64,000 bases of DNA from Eukaryota sp. TZLM1-RC (GCA_040285825.1 JAUPSS010000011.1:1127658-1191657), one strand, 5' to 3'; positions 8,684 to 20,275 are shown, counted from the first letter of the stretch. Notes: a model not told the origin generated them from the sequence alone. Made by a program: numbers and translations.

Positions 8684-9110
8684 AAATTGTGATGATGCGC
8701 GAAAAAGATAAATTTGACATGTTTTGCTCTCAATTTAATTGATTGCTTGCTCTCTGAACTCTGGAGTAAATGGTTCATAGACAATGTGCAGGAAATACAA
8801 TAAAAAACTTATTAATGTGAGGTATTGTGTTGAAAAATTGCAACCAAAGTTAACAATAACACTTTGCGGTGTAAGGTTTATACTGTAAACAATGGGAAAC
8901 CGTGAACATATTCCAGCAGTTACAAATTAAATCATTTTATGACGAACACGGCCATAAACATCATCTCATTGTTATAATCGTAGTTCGTTGACATTATAGG
9001 AGGACGTCGAACTTTTCAAAGCAAAATGATGCTGTATGGTTAGACATTGTACAGAATAGAGATAAAAGATTAAGGTATTTATTCAATTTCACTGGCCCTA
9101 ATAAAGGCCG
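8684..9110. repeat. Duplicated non-coding segment after saposin minigene A
   Basis: No gene seen. It matches 35697-36120 closely. The shared sequence ends inside TTCAATTTCACTGGCCC: here it runs into unique DNA (TAATAAAGGCCGGTG), while at 36.1 and 51.2 kb it runs into TTATAAAGGCCGTCACTAG. This marks one edge of the segmental duplication. Confidence 0.75.
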
Positions 9111-9187
9111 GTGAATCATTCCACACATGTACTGTTGAAGAAGTAAGTCCAACCAACAAAAAAGATCGTTTTTTCATGAGAAACATC

Positions 9188-10488
9188 TAGATCGTAGTGA
9201 GTATCAATTTGAGAGGGTGATGGTGGTTATCTGAATCTTTAGGAGGAGTCGGACCGCTTTGAGCACTATCCTAGTTTGAAGTACTAAGTGGATGTGAAAA
9301 GCCATGTGAATTTTCAGTTGATGGGTAAGAATGCGAAACAGGGGGCTCATGTGTGTTAGGTCACATATTAGATCCTTTTTGTAAACTACCAAATGGACTG
9401 GATGATGTTGCAGATGTATTACCAACTGGAGCACTTGTTGAGGGTTGGTTTAATGTAGATTTTGAATTGGAATGTGTTGACATGAGATCGAGGAACTCTT
9501 GGATATTCAGAATACCCCCACTGTCTTCATTAAAACTGTCAATAACCACATCCCTTTCGCTAGATTCAATATTGGTGTTTTCATTATATTCTGACCTCGA
9601 ATCATCTATGAATGATATAAATTGATTATGCCATTTCTTAAATTTATCACATTCTTCACATGTTATATGCCTTTTTTTAATATATTTTCAATAAATTGAT
9701 CCAATTCATTATATCGACTATGTAACCATGTTCTTTCTCCATCAATATGATCCATTTGATTCTTTATAGTATTCAAATAGTCAACTAAAGATGAATCAAT
9801 ATATTCCGCAAGGGAAGTTACAATGTCAACAAAAATTTCTTCAATTTTATTAATAACAGCTTGAATATTAACACCATCTTGATTTTGTAAATTATTAATT
9901 AATGTCATAAGTTCTTCGATTTCATTATCTTTTTTTAATAATTCACGACGAACACTTTCATTTACTTCAAAACTTTAGCTTGGCGTTCGTAATTTAAATC
10001 ATCAATATGTTTTTAAAATTCTTGTTTCAACCTCGTTATGGGTCTCTAGTCTTGATGTTCTAATTGATCTTTTGTTCAATTAAAGTTATTTTCATTTATT
10101 TGATTTTTTTGTTTTCAGATGCTGCATGTCTTGGACATGATTGAATTTTTAATCACTTATTTGGTAATCATGATCGAATTTCAATTTCTGTATTTCCACA
10201 TTATGTTGACTTTCCATTACTTTAATTGCATCTTCTGACATTGTTTATAATGTTGCTCCCTTTCATTTTGCGTAATCTTCATATTTTTGTTAACCTCATG
10301 TAGTTTAGCTTGTGCAATTCCACAATTCAAATCAGCACTTCCTCAATTTGATTCACGCATATGTTCTTGTAGAATAAGAAAATGGTTTGCTGTCAATTCA
10401 CGAATATTATCTTGATTTTTCGAATTACACTCATGAAATCTGTTGTCTTATTAAGCTCTTCTTTTAATGGGTTATTAATGTTATTCAT
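9188..10488 (-). pseudogene. Broken coiled-coil protein gene
   Basis: Read from ATG at 10488 (MNNINNPLKEELNKTTDF), a series of frames with strong coiled-coil character. 9663-9970 encodes ELLKKDNEIEELMTLINNLQ and SSLVDYLNTIKNQMDHIDGE. After a shift in an A7 run near 9675 come HITCEECDKFKKWH (a CxxC pair), an acidic stretch and a Ser/Thr/Pro/Asn-rich tail (STSAPVGNTSATSSS at about 9390-9435). In-frame TGA after GSNM, TAG after STSN and TGA after MRESN sit in otherwise coding-like sequence and could be CGA or CAG changed by single C-to-T. No family recognised. It occurs once in the window, so it looks like pre-existing host DNA into which the duplicated blocks were joined. Confidence 0.55.
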
Positions 10489-10505
10489 ATTTTTGAGTCG
10501 AATTA

Positions 10506-10921
10506 ATGAGCATGGTAAACTCTAATCAATGTGATGTTTTTAGTGAGGGAGAATATGAATTGTATAACAAATGCAACAACACAATAGAAACGAATAGAAG
10601 CGATGATGAATTTGAAAATAATAATGAAAAATGGAGACATGATTTGGTGTTTAATTTTAATCGGTTGAATTCCTATGCAACAGAAAAAATGGGAAATGTT
10701 GGTGAAAAAATCAATCAAATGATTAATAAAACTGTTGGTGAACTTATTGCTCTTAGTCCTAGTGATGAAATTTATTATGATGCAGGAAAAGATGCAAAGA
10801 AGGAATATAGTAATTATGTTATTATCAACGAACATAACGACACTATTGATGATCTAAGAACAGATGATTTCAGCAAAATGTTGATTGATGAAATCTACAG
10901 AATCAGTACATTTAACTTGTT
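10506..10921 (+). pseudogene. 5' part of an unknown host gene fused to retroelement
   Basis: ATG at 10506 opens a hydrophilic, Asn/Asp/Glu-rich frame of about 138 codons (MSMVNSNQCDVFSEGEYELY ... DEIYRISTFNLF) that runs without a stop into family II codons (GNFRHIVSCKKF) at 10922, giving a chimeric frame that ends at 11081. The divergently oriented coiled-coil gene starts only 17 bases away on the other strand, so the two would share a very short promoter. Product unknown; the 3' part of the host gene is not in the window. Confidence 0.45.
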
Positions 10922-11529
10922 TGGCAATTTCCGTCATATTGTGAGTTGTAAGAAATTTCTCCAATATAGGTCAGTTCTTCATAATGCCGTTTGTGATGTG
11001 ACATATGAGATGTTCAAGTGTTACAATTTTAGTTGTAAAGTAAAACCGTTGTTGAAGCATTATAGCGATAATAATGTTTAATTCACGTCGAGGTGATTTA
11101 ATTGCGCCTTTTGTGGATTCCTCTCAAGTTGTTGTTGATTTCACTACAGTTGATCCCTTTGCTTTTGTTTATCGTGATGATGTTTTACTTAGTGCTAATG
11201 GTCATTTCAACAAAGCTGAAGATCGTAAGAGAGATAAATATACTGAGATATTAAATGATTTAAATAAGAATCTTTACTCGAAGTGTTCGTTTGTTTCTTT
11301 TGCCTTTTCGATTTTTGGCAACATGGGACAATCCGCCTTGAATTTCATCAATGATTTTGGTAATGTATGTCATTCAAGTGGTGACAATTTTGTAGGGAAT
11401 TTATGTAAGAATCGTATCATTTTCGCTTTGTACAGAAGTGTTCCCAAGTACTTGAGGTAAATGATGTCCAAACTTTATAAGGATTCATCAAGAGTTGGCG
11501 TGGAGAATTCAGTTTCTTATGTGTTTTAG
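10922..11529 (+). pseudogene. Family II RLE tail joined to host gene (copy 2)
   Basis: Starts in the middle of the Cys/His knuckle (NFRHIVSC; the C-x-C is missing). Frame is lost near 11072, where AATAATGTTTAATTC replaces GATAATCTGTTTAATTC, and is regained at 11074-11460 with RGDLIAPFVDS, VVVDFTT, the K-rich KY region and NRIIFALYRSVPKY, then TAA instead of a sense codon. The last codons to VSYVF and TAG follow to 11529. The 5' boundary coincides with that of the 14.4-kb copy to within a few bases, suggesting a common ancestral truncation. Confidence 0.75.
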
Positions 11530-12114
11530 TTTTTTTATTTGATTCTTCGTAGAAAATGATAAAATAATAATAATAGAAAAAAAGACAGAAAACAAAAAAA
11601 TTTTTCTTACAAAAAAATGGGAAAAGGACAAATTTTTAATTAATGTATATAATCAAATAAATTCGAGAGAACCACAACGCAAGTTAATGGTTCTGGAGAT
11701 AATTAATCGTATCTTCATCACAATAAACTATTTCATCAACCAAATAATCAAATACATACCCATATAAAAATGGCTTTGGAAAATCAAATAAAAGCAAAAT
11801 AAATTAAGGGTAATAGATTCATAGTTCACACATTTTAGAGAATGCAAATATGATGGATTTTGTACAATTCATTGTATCACATGATTAATTTAGAGGTAAC
11901 TGAACGGTTTTACATGCTCAGTACTTCAGAGATGAGCTCAGAGTTGATTTCCAATCATCTCTATGATTCAAGAAATATTGTTTGGTTATTGTGATTGATA
12001 AACTTATTTTACAATTTTGCATCGTATTATTGTCTTTGTACATATTATCCTCAAATTATAAAAATTAAATAAAAAAATAATATGAAAATTAATAAATGAT
12101 ATAAAAGCTAATTA
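11530..12114. repeat. AT-rich spacer shared three times
   Basis: No gene. Starts with the family II 3' UTR (GATAAAATAATAATAATAG) and continues through very AT-rich DNA with TACTTCAGAGATGAGCTCAG near 11930. Near-identical copies lie at 15050-15631 and 56558-57139; the inverse of its first 45 bases is found at 42085-42135. Confidence 0.75.
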
Positions 12115-12859
12115 TAATCCTCATCCTTCAACTGCTGTTACAGTTGACACTAAAATTTCTGCCGATACTATTTACCAAGGATCATGATGTAGATATATTA
12201 GTTGTTTCACTTTAAACCAAAGTTTTCCAGATTTATCAAAGGTCACCCACTCGATTGTTGGCACAATGACTTTCAACTACTTGTGACTCTTGACACCAAG
12301 GAGTTGAAACCTATTTCAAGATACCTTGAAACTTTATTGAAAATTTTACAGTTCTCAACTGTGTGTGTTTGTTATGAACAAATCACTCGTTACTGAGTAC
12401 CGCTCCCTACAATCAAACCAACAGTTCTTCACAGTTTCTCTTGTTGATAACAACATCTACCTTTGGAGAGTTGTGATCAAGACCTGTTGCTTTGATTCGA
12501 GTTCACCACTGTATCAACATCTGTCATCAACTGGTACTCAAGGTGTGCTTCTAGAGCTTAAGTTTGCTCAGTCCTACACATCAGTCACTCGATCCCCGCC
12601 CTGGTGTCGTATCATTTCCCCAAAGCTATCTGGTGGAGGCATTTACCAAGGATCTGTTCGCTGGGAAGGATTTTATGACTCAAACAGAACAGTGGAATAC
12701 AACATGGAAAACTTACTGGTTGAGTTTGCTCATGTGTTGAGTGTTGAGTGGAGAGCAACTTTCGATGGTATGGCAAAATGGTCAGTGCAAGAAGCCAGGA
12801 AAGGAGAACAGTTCATTCTTGGTGCTCACACAGACTGGAAACAAACAGCCTTTGTGTAG
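12115..12859 (+). pseudogene. UBE2Q-like ubiquitin-conjugating (E2) relic, copy 1
   Basis: 12202-12396 encodes GHPLDCWHNDFQLLVTLDTK, and after a shift at the TACTGAGTAC near 12393 the frame 12397-12859 gives a UBE2Q-type E2 fold: EYRSLQSNQQFFTVSLVDNN (helix 1 and strand 1), LYLW-type strand 2, LLELKF, PPWCRIISPKLSGGG (equivalent to PPFVRVVxPxLSGGY of UBE2Q), TVEYNMENLLVEF, and a C-terminal helix WSVQEARKGEQ. E2s transfer ubiquitin from E1 through an active-site Cys. The equivalent position (ALCME in UBE2Q) is GSVRWE here: CGC Arg replaces Cys at 12658-12660. No HPN motif, as in UBE2Q. Longest uninterrupted E2 frame in the window, but with a frameshift and no catalytic Cys. The E2 end lies about 180 bp before the family I RT fragment in all four copies. 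Confidence 0.72.
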
Positions 12860-13039
12860 TGTTAATACAGGAAGTTGGGATAAGGTTTTTGTTTCATCAA
12901 ATATGTAATTGACTAATAATGCGAGTAGTGAGTCTGCCATTGATGAAATGTCACAAACTTTTCAATTTGTGAAAAGTAACTTTGAAGGCTTGTCGAATCT
13001 ACTTATGCTCTAAGACTTTATGTGCAATTTTACATTACA

Positions 13040-14287
13040 CTTCTACAACCTGGTGGTTTAGGTGTATCAATCGATTATTTTGGAGCTGCAAGGTAGCGAT
13101 GGTGACAACTAGAAAGCTGTTTAGATAGATTTGCCAACTTGTTTTTCTTAATGTGGATGATCCAAATTTGAAGAGAAATCTTGCTAGATTACACAATATT
13201 CAATACACAGTTTGAAATACAGTGTGAGTCATTAAATGATGACTTCACAACAATAAAAAAAATATCGTGTAATTGGTCAACACAGTGGTGATCACATGTC
13301 CTGGTCGAATCAAATTGTTTAGGCATATTGGAATTTCATTGTTTTCAATAGCCTTGTATGAATTGTTGCTTTTCGTTTCACATAATAATATAGAATAACT
13401 GATATCTTAATACCGTGTTAATAGGGCTTTCTGATGAAAAGTATATTGAGTATTTAATCAACAACAACTTTGTTTTGCAAACTTTTTGATTGATCTTGAA
13501 GACAGTTGCTCAAGTTGCCTAATCTCCCAAATTCCCAACATTTATGGCCTTCTTCTTAATGATCACCAATGGACCACTGCAATGAGAATGAGATGTTTTC
13601 TATGGCCTTGTTCATTACCAAATGATTTAATTTGTCGCTGCAAGAGTGTTGTTACGCTTTCCCATATTTTAAACTGTAAGTATTTTATAACTTATCGCTC
13701 ACTTGTTCATGACTCAGTTCGTGATCAATTATATGCCATGTGCACAAGTTTCAATATAGAGGCATTTATTGAGCCACTAGTACGTAAGCTGTCTTCAGAT
13801 CAAACGGATGATTCCTTTGGTAACAGAAGGGCTGATTTAGTAGCTCCAGGGATCGATGGTGTTCTCAATGTTGTAGATGTTGTCTCAGTTGATTTTTGCA
13901 AAAATTCTGCTGCTCGTTTAGTGTATTCCGCTGATTCGCCGCTGTCTAACGCCGAAAAAAGAAGATAAAAAATATGAAGAACCTTTGGCACAATTAGGTA
14001 GAGTGGAACATGTGAAATATCAGTTTGTGCCGTTTGCAATTTCTCATTTTGGCAATATTGGACCTTCAGATTTGCACTTTTTTGAAAATTTTAAAAAAGT
14101 GTTACTGAATAGGTCTGGTAAAACAATCAACTCCACTTTCTGGTTAAATAGAATTGTTTTTTGCTTTTTCAAGTCTATTCTTACAATGATTTCAAAGACA
14201 CTTTTAGCTATCGGTGTAGAATATGAACGTAATGCAGTGAATAGGTTCAGTAATATTGACGCTTGTTTGGAGGATATTGAATTCTAG
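13040..14287 (+). pseudogene. Family I RLE retrotransposon 3' part (copy 2)
   Basis: Begins with the end of the RT domain, PGGLGVSIDYFGAA at about 13050-13090, uninterrupted here, and then decays. 13486-13968 encodes the linker, the CRC...H-x3-C knuckle and the RLE core NRRADLVAPG / NVVDVVSVD without the nonsense change of copy 1. A one-base difference near 13957 moves the frame to 13985-14287, which ends with WLNRIVFCFFKS and TAG. Upstream, TTTTG has four T where copy 1 has five, so the N-terminal linker is out of frame. Confidence 0.8.
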
Positions 14288-14445
14288 ATGGGTTTTTTAT
14301 CTCAATAAATATTCCAGTTTTAAAAGAATCAACAACAAATTATCAAAAGCATTCCTGGCAATTGTTTGGATCAATTCAGTATATCAATCTAAATGACTTG
14401 ACATTCCAAATATTGAATGAATTGACTTTGTGTAGTTCGTGCCAA

Positions 14446-15049
14446 TTTCCGTCATATCGTGAGTTGTAAGAAATTTCTCCAATATAGGTCAGTTCTTCAT
14501 AATGCCGTTCGTGATGTGACATATGAGATGTTCAAGTGTTACAATTTCAGTTGCAAAGCAGAACCTTTGTTGAAGCATTATAGTGATGATAATCTGTTTA
14601 ATTCACGTCGAGGTGATTTAATTGCTCCTTTTGTGGATTCCTGTCAAGTTGTTGTTGATTTCACTACAGTTGATCCCTTTGCTTTTGTTTATCGCGATGA
14701 TGTTTTACTTCGCATTAATGGTCATTTAAACAAGGCTGAAGATCGTAAGACAGATAAATATACTGAGATATTAATTGATTTAAATAAGAATCTTTACTCG
14801 AAGTTTTCGTTTGTTTCTTTTGCCTTTTCGATTCTTGGCAACATGGGACAATCCGCCTTGAATTTCATCAATGATTTTGGTAATTTATGTCATTCAAGTG
14901 GTGACAATTTTGTAGGGAATTTATGTAAGAATCGTATCATTTTCGCTTTGTACAGAAGTGTTCCCAAGTACTTGAGCTAAATGATGTCCAAACTTTATAA
15001 GGATTCATCAAGAGTTGGCGTGGAGAATTTAGTTTCTTATGTGTTTTAG
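14446..15049 (+). pseudogene. Family II RLE tail (copy 3)
   Basis: 5'-truncated in the knuckle at CCAATTTCCGTCATATCGTG, directly after the family I linker. Open from about 14459 to a premature TAA at 14978 (family II normally continues LSLMMSKL). Contains RGDLIAPF, VVVDFTT and NRIIFALYRSVPKY. Followed by the AT-rich spacer 15050-15631, the same order as copy 2. Confidence 0.78.
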
Positions 15050-15631
15050 TTTTTTTATTTGATTCTTCGTGGAAAATGATAAAATAATAATAATAGAAAA
15101 AAGACAGAAAACAAAAAATTTTTTTTACAAAAAATAGGAAAATGACAAATTTTTAATTAATGTATATAATCAAATAAATTCGAGAGAACCACAACACAAG
15201 TTAATGGTTCTGGAGATGATTAATCGTATCTTCCTCACAATAAACTATTTCATTAACCAAATAATCAAATACATACACATATAAAAATGGCTTTGGAAAA
15301 TCAAATAAAATCAAAATAAATTAAGGGTAATAGATTCATAGTTCACACATTTGAGAGAATGCAAATATGATGGATTTTGTACAATTCATTGTATCACATG
15401 ATTAATTTAGAGGTAACTGAAGGGTTTTACAAGCTCAGTACTTCAGAGATGAGCTCAGAGTTGATTTCAAATCATCTCTGTGATTCAAGAAATATTGTTT
15501 GGTTATTGTGATTGATAAACTTATTTTACAATTTTGCATCGTATTATTGTCTTTGTACATATTATCCTCAAATTATAAAAATTAAATAAAAAAATAATAT
15601 AAGAATTAATAAATGATATAAAAGCTAATTA
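15050..15631. repeat. AT-rich spacer, second copy
   Basis: Near-identical to 11530-12114 with scattered single-base differences. No gene seen. Confidence 0.75.
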
Positions 15632-16376
15632 TAATCCTCATCCTTCAAATGCTGTTACAGTTGACACTAAAATTTCTGCCGATACTATTTACCAAGGATC
15701 AGGATGTAGATATATTAGTTGTTTCCCTTTCAACCAAAGTTTTCCAGATTTATCAAAGGTCACCCACTCGATTGTTGGCACAATGACTTTCAACTACTTG
15801 TGACTCTTGACACCAAGGAGTTGAAACCTATCTCAAGATACCTTGAAACTTTATTGAAAATTTTACAGTTCTCAACTGTGTGTGTTTGTTATGAACAAAT
15901 CACTCGTTACTGAGTACCGCTCCCTACAATCAAACCAACAGTTCTTCACAGTTTCTCTTGTTGATAACAACATCTACCTTTGGAGAGTTGTGATCAAGAC
16001 CTGTTGCTTTGATTCGAGTTCACCACTGTATCAACATCTGTCATCAACTGGTACTCAAGGTGTGCCTCTAGAGCTTAAGTTTGCTCAGTCCTACACATCA
16101 GTCACTCGATCCCCGCCCTGGTGTCGTATCATTTCCCCAAAGCTATCTGGTGGAGGCATTTACCAAGGATCTGTTCGGTGGGAATGATTTTATGACACAA
16201 ACAGAACAGTGGAATACAACATGGAAAACTTACTGGTTGAGTTTGCTCATGTGTTGAGTGTTGAGTGGAGAGCAACTTTCGATGGTATGGCAGAATGGTC
16301 AGTGCAAGAAGCCAGGAAAGGAGAACAGTTCATACTTGGTGCTCACACAGACTGGAAACAAACAGCCTTTGTGTAG
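15632..16376 (+). pseudogene. UBE2Q-like E2 relic, copy 2
   Basis: As copy 1, with the same break at TACTGAGTAC near 15908. The active-site position is CGG Arg (GSVRWE, 16174-16176), and the codon after WE is TGA (16183-16185; GGA in copies 1 and 3), which stops the protein before the C-terminal half. The downstream half, through WSVQEARKGEQ, is still readable. Confidence 0.7.
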
Positions 16377-16556
16377 TGTTAATACAGGAAGTTGGGATAA
16401 GGTTTTTGTTTCATCAAATATGTAATTGACTAATAATGCGAGTAGTGAGTCTGCCATTGATGAAATGTCACAAACTTTTCAATTTGTGAAAAGTAACTTT
16501 GAAGGCTTGTCGAATCTACTTATGCTCTAAGACTTTATGTGCAATTTTACATTACA

Positions 16557-17634
16557 CTTCTACAACCTGGTGGTTTAGGTGTATCAATCGATTATTTTGG
16601 AGCTGCAAGGTAGCGATGGTGACAACTAGAAAGCTGTTTAGATAGATTTGCCAACTTGTTTTTCTTAATGTGGATGATCCAAATTTGAAGAGAAATCTTG
16701 CTAGATTACACAATATTCAATACACAGTTTGAAATACAGTGTGAATCATTAAATGATGACTTGACAACAATAAAAGAAATATCGTGTAATTGGTCAACAC
16801 AGTGGTGATCACATGTCCTGGTTGAATCAAATTTTTTAGGCATATTGGAATTTCATTGTTTTCAATAGCCTTGTATGAATTGTTGCTTTTCGTTTCACAT
16901 AGTAATGTAGAATAACTGATATCTTAATTCCGTGTTAATAGGGCTTTCTGATGAAAAGTATATTGAGTATTTAATCAACAACAACTTTGTTTTGCAAACT
17001 TTTTGATTGATCTTGAAGACAGTTGCTCAAGTTGCCTAATCTCCCAAATTCCCAACATTTATGGCCTTCTTCTGAATGATCACCAATGGACCACTGCAAC
17101 GAGAATGAGATGTTTTCTATGGCCTTGTTCATTACCAAATGATTTAATTTGTCGCTGCAAGAGTGTTGTTACGCTTTCCCATATTTTAAACTGTAAGTAT
17201 TTCATAACTTATCGCTCAATTGTTCATGACTCAGTTCGTGATCAATTATATACCATGTGCAAAAGTTTCAATATAGAGGCATTTATTGAGCCACTAGTAC
17301 GTAAGCTGTCTTCAGATCAAACTGATGATTCCTTTGGTAAAAGAAGGGCAGATTTAGTAGCTCCAGGGACCGATGGTGTTCTCATTGTTGTAGATGTTGT
17401 CTCAGTTGATGTTTGCAAAAATTCTGCTGCTCGTTTAGTGTATTCCGCTGATTCGCTGCTGTCTACGCCGAAAAAAGAAGATAAAAAATATGAAGAACCT
17501 TTGGCACAATTAGGTAGAGTGGAACATGTGAAATATCAGTTTGTGCCGTTTGCAATTTCTCATTTTGGCAATATTGGACCTTCAGGGTTGCACTTTTTTG
17601 AAAATTTTAAAAAGGTGTTACTGAATAGTTTGTT
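16557..17634 (+). pseudogene. Family I RLE retrotransposon 3' part (copy 3)
   Basis: Same start as copy 2 with PGGLGVSIDYFGAA. The frame 17003-17698 is the longest family I frame in the window: knuckle, KRRADLVAPG, IVVDVVSVD and the K-rich KY region in one frame, because one A is absent at about 17466 (GTCTACGCC instead of GTCTAACGCC). The element is cut at VLLN (17634), where it joins GTTTGTTTGGAATTGTG of the next block; the terminal WLNRIVF part is missing. The identical junction occurs at 39117 and 54207, so it was formed once and then duplicated. Confidence 0.8.
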
Positions 17635-17703
17635 TGGAATTGTGTTAAATTCCAGGAACTTCACCAGTGAGATCGTGAAAGATTGTGAGAGATTGTAGAA
17701 AAC

Positions 17704-17731
17704 TAATGAAACTTTTTGTAAAGTTTCATTA
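17704..17731 (+). promoter_or_regulatory. Perfect 12-bp hairpin before unknown gene
   Basis: TAATGAAACTTT and AAAGTTTCATTA pair perfectly around a TTGT loop, 137 bases upstream of the ATG at 17868. It is kept before all three copies of the gene (near 39193 and 54278). It could be a transcript terminator of upstream DNA or an operator-like site; direction of use is unknown. Confidence 0.4.
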
Positions 17732-17867
17732 AAACTATACTTTAAAACTAATGAAAGGAATTACTGTCGTAACACAACTCAGACATTATGTAAACAATGA
17801 ATTTTACATGTTTGACATTAAGAGATATCCTTTTTGATCAGGTTTTCTACTAGCTTTTATTTCAAGA

Positions 17868-18312
17868 ATGTCTCGTTCTCCACAACTAGGACGTTTCTAC
17901 TCAAACCATCAAGGTGACTTCAGGACCAAAAAAAACCCGTAAATTTGTGACATCAGAACTGCCAGGATTTCACCTAGAAGACAAAATCAAAATCAAACTG
18001 TATTCTAAAACTATGAGAGATGCACCAGAACGTCTGAACAAAATGATTTTATGTAAAGAAGAAACAACAGATGCAGTTCACTTTAAATGTCGTCAACTGA
18101 GTGCCTTTCCATGGAAGGTAGAACACCATAAAGCATCAGCAAGCAGAACTACAGAGGAAGTGGTCGAGCTATGGGAACCTAGCTATCAAGAAGTTAGGTT
18201 TGTTGAGGATCATGAAGAGGTGTTAAGTGTTGGAGAAAAAGGAAAGATCATTGAAGAATATGACTCTGAACTAGAAGAACAGTCTTTTGAAGAAGCAGCT
18301 GGTATTTCTTGA
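17868..18312 (+). pseudogene. Unknown small gene, copy 1 (frameshifted)
   Basis: Homologous to the intact 147-aa frame at 54443-54886. Starts MSRSPQLGRFYSNHQGDF; the A run near 17929 has eight A instead of seven, shifting the frame after residue 20. The rest (KTRKFVTSELPGFHLEDK ... EEAAGIS) is open to TGA. Basic N-terminal third, strongly acidic end (HEEVLSVGEKGKIIEEYDSE). No known family recognised, no membrane segment. The single homopolymer difference could be a sequencing error, in which case the gene is intact. 18313-18597 after it shows no gene. Confidence 0.5.
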
Positions 18313-18597
18313 AAACCATTCTCATCAGTGATTTTGTCTGTATTATGATGCTTAATAGAACAAATGACATGGAATTTTAGTATAAAGGATCATGGATTGA
18401 GTCTATTTTTGATGGTTACTGAAGCAATTATTTTATAAAAGTAATTGAGGGAATGCTTTTCATTATCTTTTGATATATAATTTTTGAACAAAAATGGTCT
18501 TTTAAAAATCATCACAGATATTGAGACTTTGTCTCTAGTAATCAAGAGAGAAACCATAATATAATAAAAAATAAATCAATAATAGAAAAAAAAGTTA

Positions 18598-20275
18598 AAT
18601 CGATTCTGTCAGGTATTTTGGAAAAAATCGAAGAGCAATATGTGTGTGTATTCATATATGTGCTTATGCAGATGATTTATCACTTATTGGCCCTTTGTCT
18701 CTTTTACAACACGGTTTACAGCATTTTGTTTTTCTGGCCAAACAAATAGGGTTAGACATTAAATTGCCCAAGTGTTTCATTATTGGTAATCAACATGCGG
18801 AGGTGGTATTTAAAGAAACTTTTATCAAATACGTTGATTACGAGGAAGATGCTATTCGGTTTCTTGGATCTTATTTTGGAAATAGTGAAAAAGTTAAATC
18901 GATTTTGTCAGGTATTTTGGAAAAAATCGAAGAGCAACTTTTGGCAATTCAAGATCTACAAATTGACAAACATTTAGCGTTTTCGGTCCTCAATGTGTGT
19001 TTTGGATCAAAAATTAATCATCTTCTTCGTTCTTTATCTCCCACAATTTCTCATGATTTTGCACGTCAATTCAATACTTTGAGAACAAATTTTTTAGGAA
19101 ATTTAGTAGAAGTTTGTCCATCTAAAATTCCTTATCATGCATTTTTTAGTCCTAAATTTGGTGGAGTTGGTTTTTCAAAAGCAGAATATTTATGCAAAAG
19201 TGCTTTTATTGGTGGTATGACAAATTTTCTTTTTGAATGGAAACTTCGTTTTGATCATATTCCTTTAAATGAATCACATCCTTTATTCATTTCTCTTGAA
19301 AAAATGGTGCAAGAACTACCTGTTGATATTTGGAATAAGAGTTTTCCTTCAAGTTTGCCTGCTGTGCCTTCGAGATCTTTCACCAACCTTCATCTTGCTG
19401 TTGTGAAATTACAGAAGTCTGTTCTTATTGGTTTTGAAGACCTGGATTTTTCTAAACGACTTAGTGTGACTAAGATTAATAATCCCGTCTTTGCTGCCTT
19501 TTTAGCAGACATTCAGAACTGTAATAGTTTAATATCTCAGCAACCAAGGCCATTTGGTCTTCACTTAACAAATGGAGCTTGGAAACAAAACATGCGGTTG
19601 AGATTAGGGATGTATCCAAGTGGTCTTTTGGACAATTCTTATTGTATTTGTAACAAAAAACCTACTGCCAATTTTCGTCATATTGTGAGCTGCAAGAAAT
19701 TTCTCCAATATCGGTCAGTTCTTCATAATGCCGTTCGTGATGTGACATATGAGATGTTCAAGTGTTACAATTTTAGTTGCAAAGTAGAACCTTTGTTGAA
19801 GCATTATAGTGATGATAATCTTTTTAATTCACGTCGAGGTGATTTAATTGCTCCATTTGTGGATTCCTCTCAAGTTGTTGTTGATTTCACTACAGTTGAT
19901 CCCTTTGCTTTGGTTTATCGCGATGATGTTTTACTTAGTACTAATGGCCATTTAAACAAGGCTGAAGATCGTAAGAGAGATAAATATACTGAGATATTAA
20001 ATGATTTAAATAAGAACCTTTATTCGAAGTTTTCGTTTGTTCCTTTTGCCTTTTCGATTTTTGGCAACATTGGACAATCCGCCATGAATTTCATCAATGA
20101 TTTTGGTAATTTATGTCGTTCAAGTGGTAAGAATTTTGCAGAGAATTTATGGAAAAATCGTATCATTTTCGCTTTGTACAGAAGTGTTCCCAAGTACTTG
20201 AGTTTAATGATGTCTAAACTTTATAAGGATTCATCAAGAGTTGGCGTGGAGAATTTAGTTTCTTATGTGTTTTAG
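18598..20275 (+). pseudogene. Family II retrotransposon RT-RLE, copy 1 of tandem group
   Basis: A 40-base RT scrap (KVKSILSGILEKIEEQ, 18598-18640) is followed by a jump back to HICAYADDLSLIG at 18655, then one open frame to TAG at 20273. It has the catalytic YADD (motif C), IKLPKCFIIG (motif D), IRFLGSYFGN (motif E), SPKFGGVGF, the knuckle CICNKKPTANFRHIVSC, the RLE core RRGDLIAPF / VVVDFTT, a K-rich KY region and NRIIFALYRSVPKY. Motifs A and B are missing, so it cannot act as an RT, although 543 codons are open. It differs from copy 2 by only a few bases, which means recent duplication. Confidence 0.85.

Noticed and set aside
10503-10835. Minus-strand hydrophobic frame resembling a membrane protein
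   Set aside because: Phe/Ile-rich composition is the expected antisense of the Asn/Glu/Lys-rich plus-strand frame at 10506.
13646-14039. Minus-strand frames opposite the family I C-terminus (also 43646, 58867)
   Set aside because: Antisense shadows; the plus strand shows the RLE-domain pattern conserved among families I to III.
18783-18977. 64-codon frame repeated in each RT copy (also 20814, 22848, 40554)
   Set aside because: It overlaps the RT motif D-E region in another frame and is a shadow of it.
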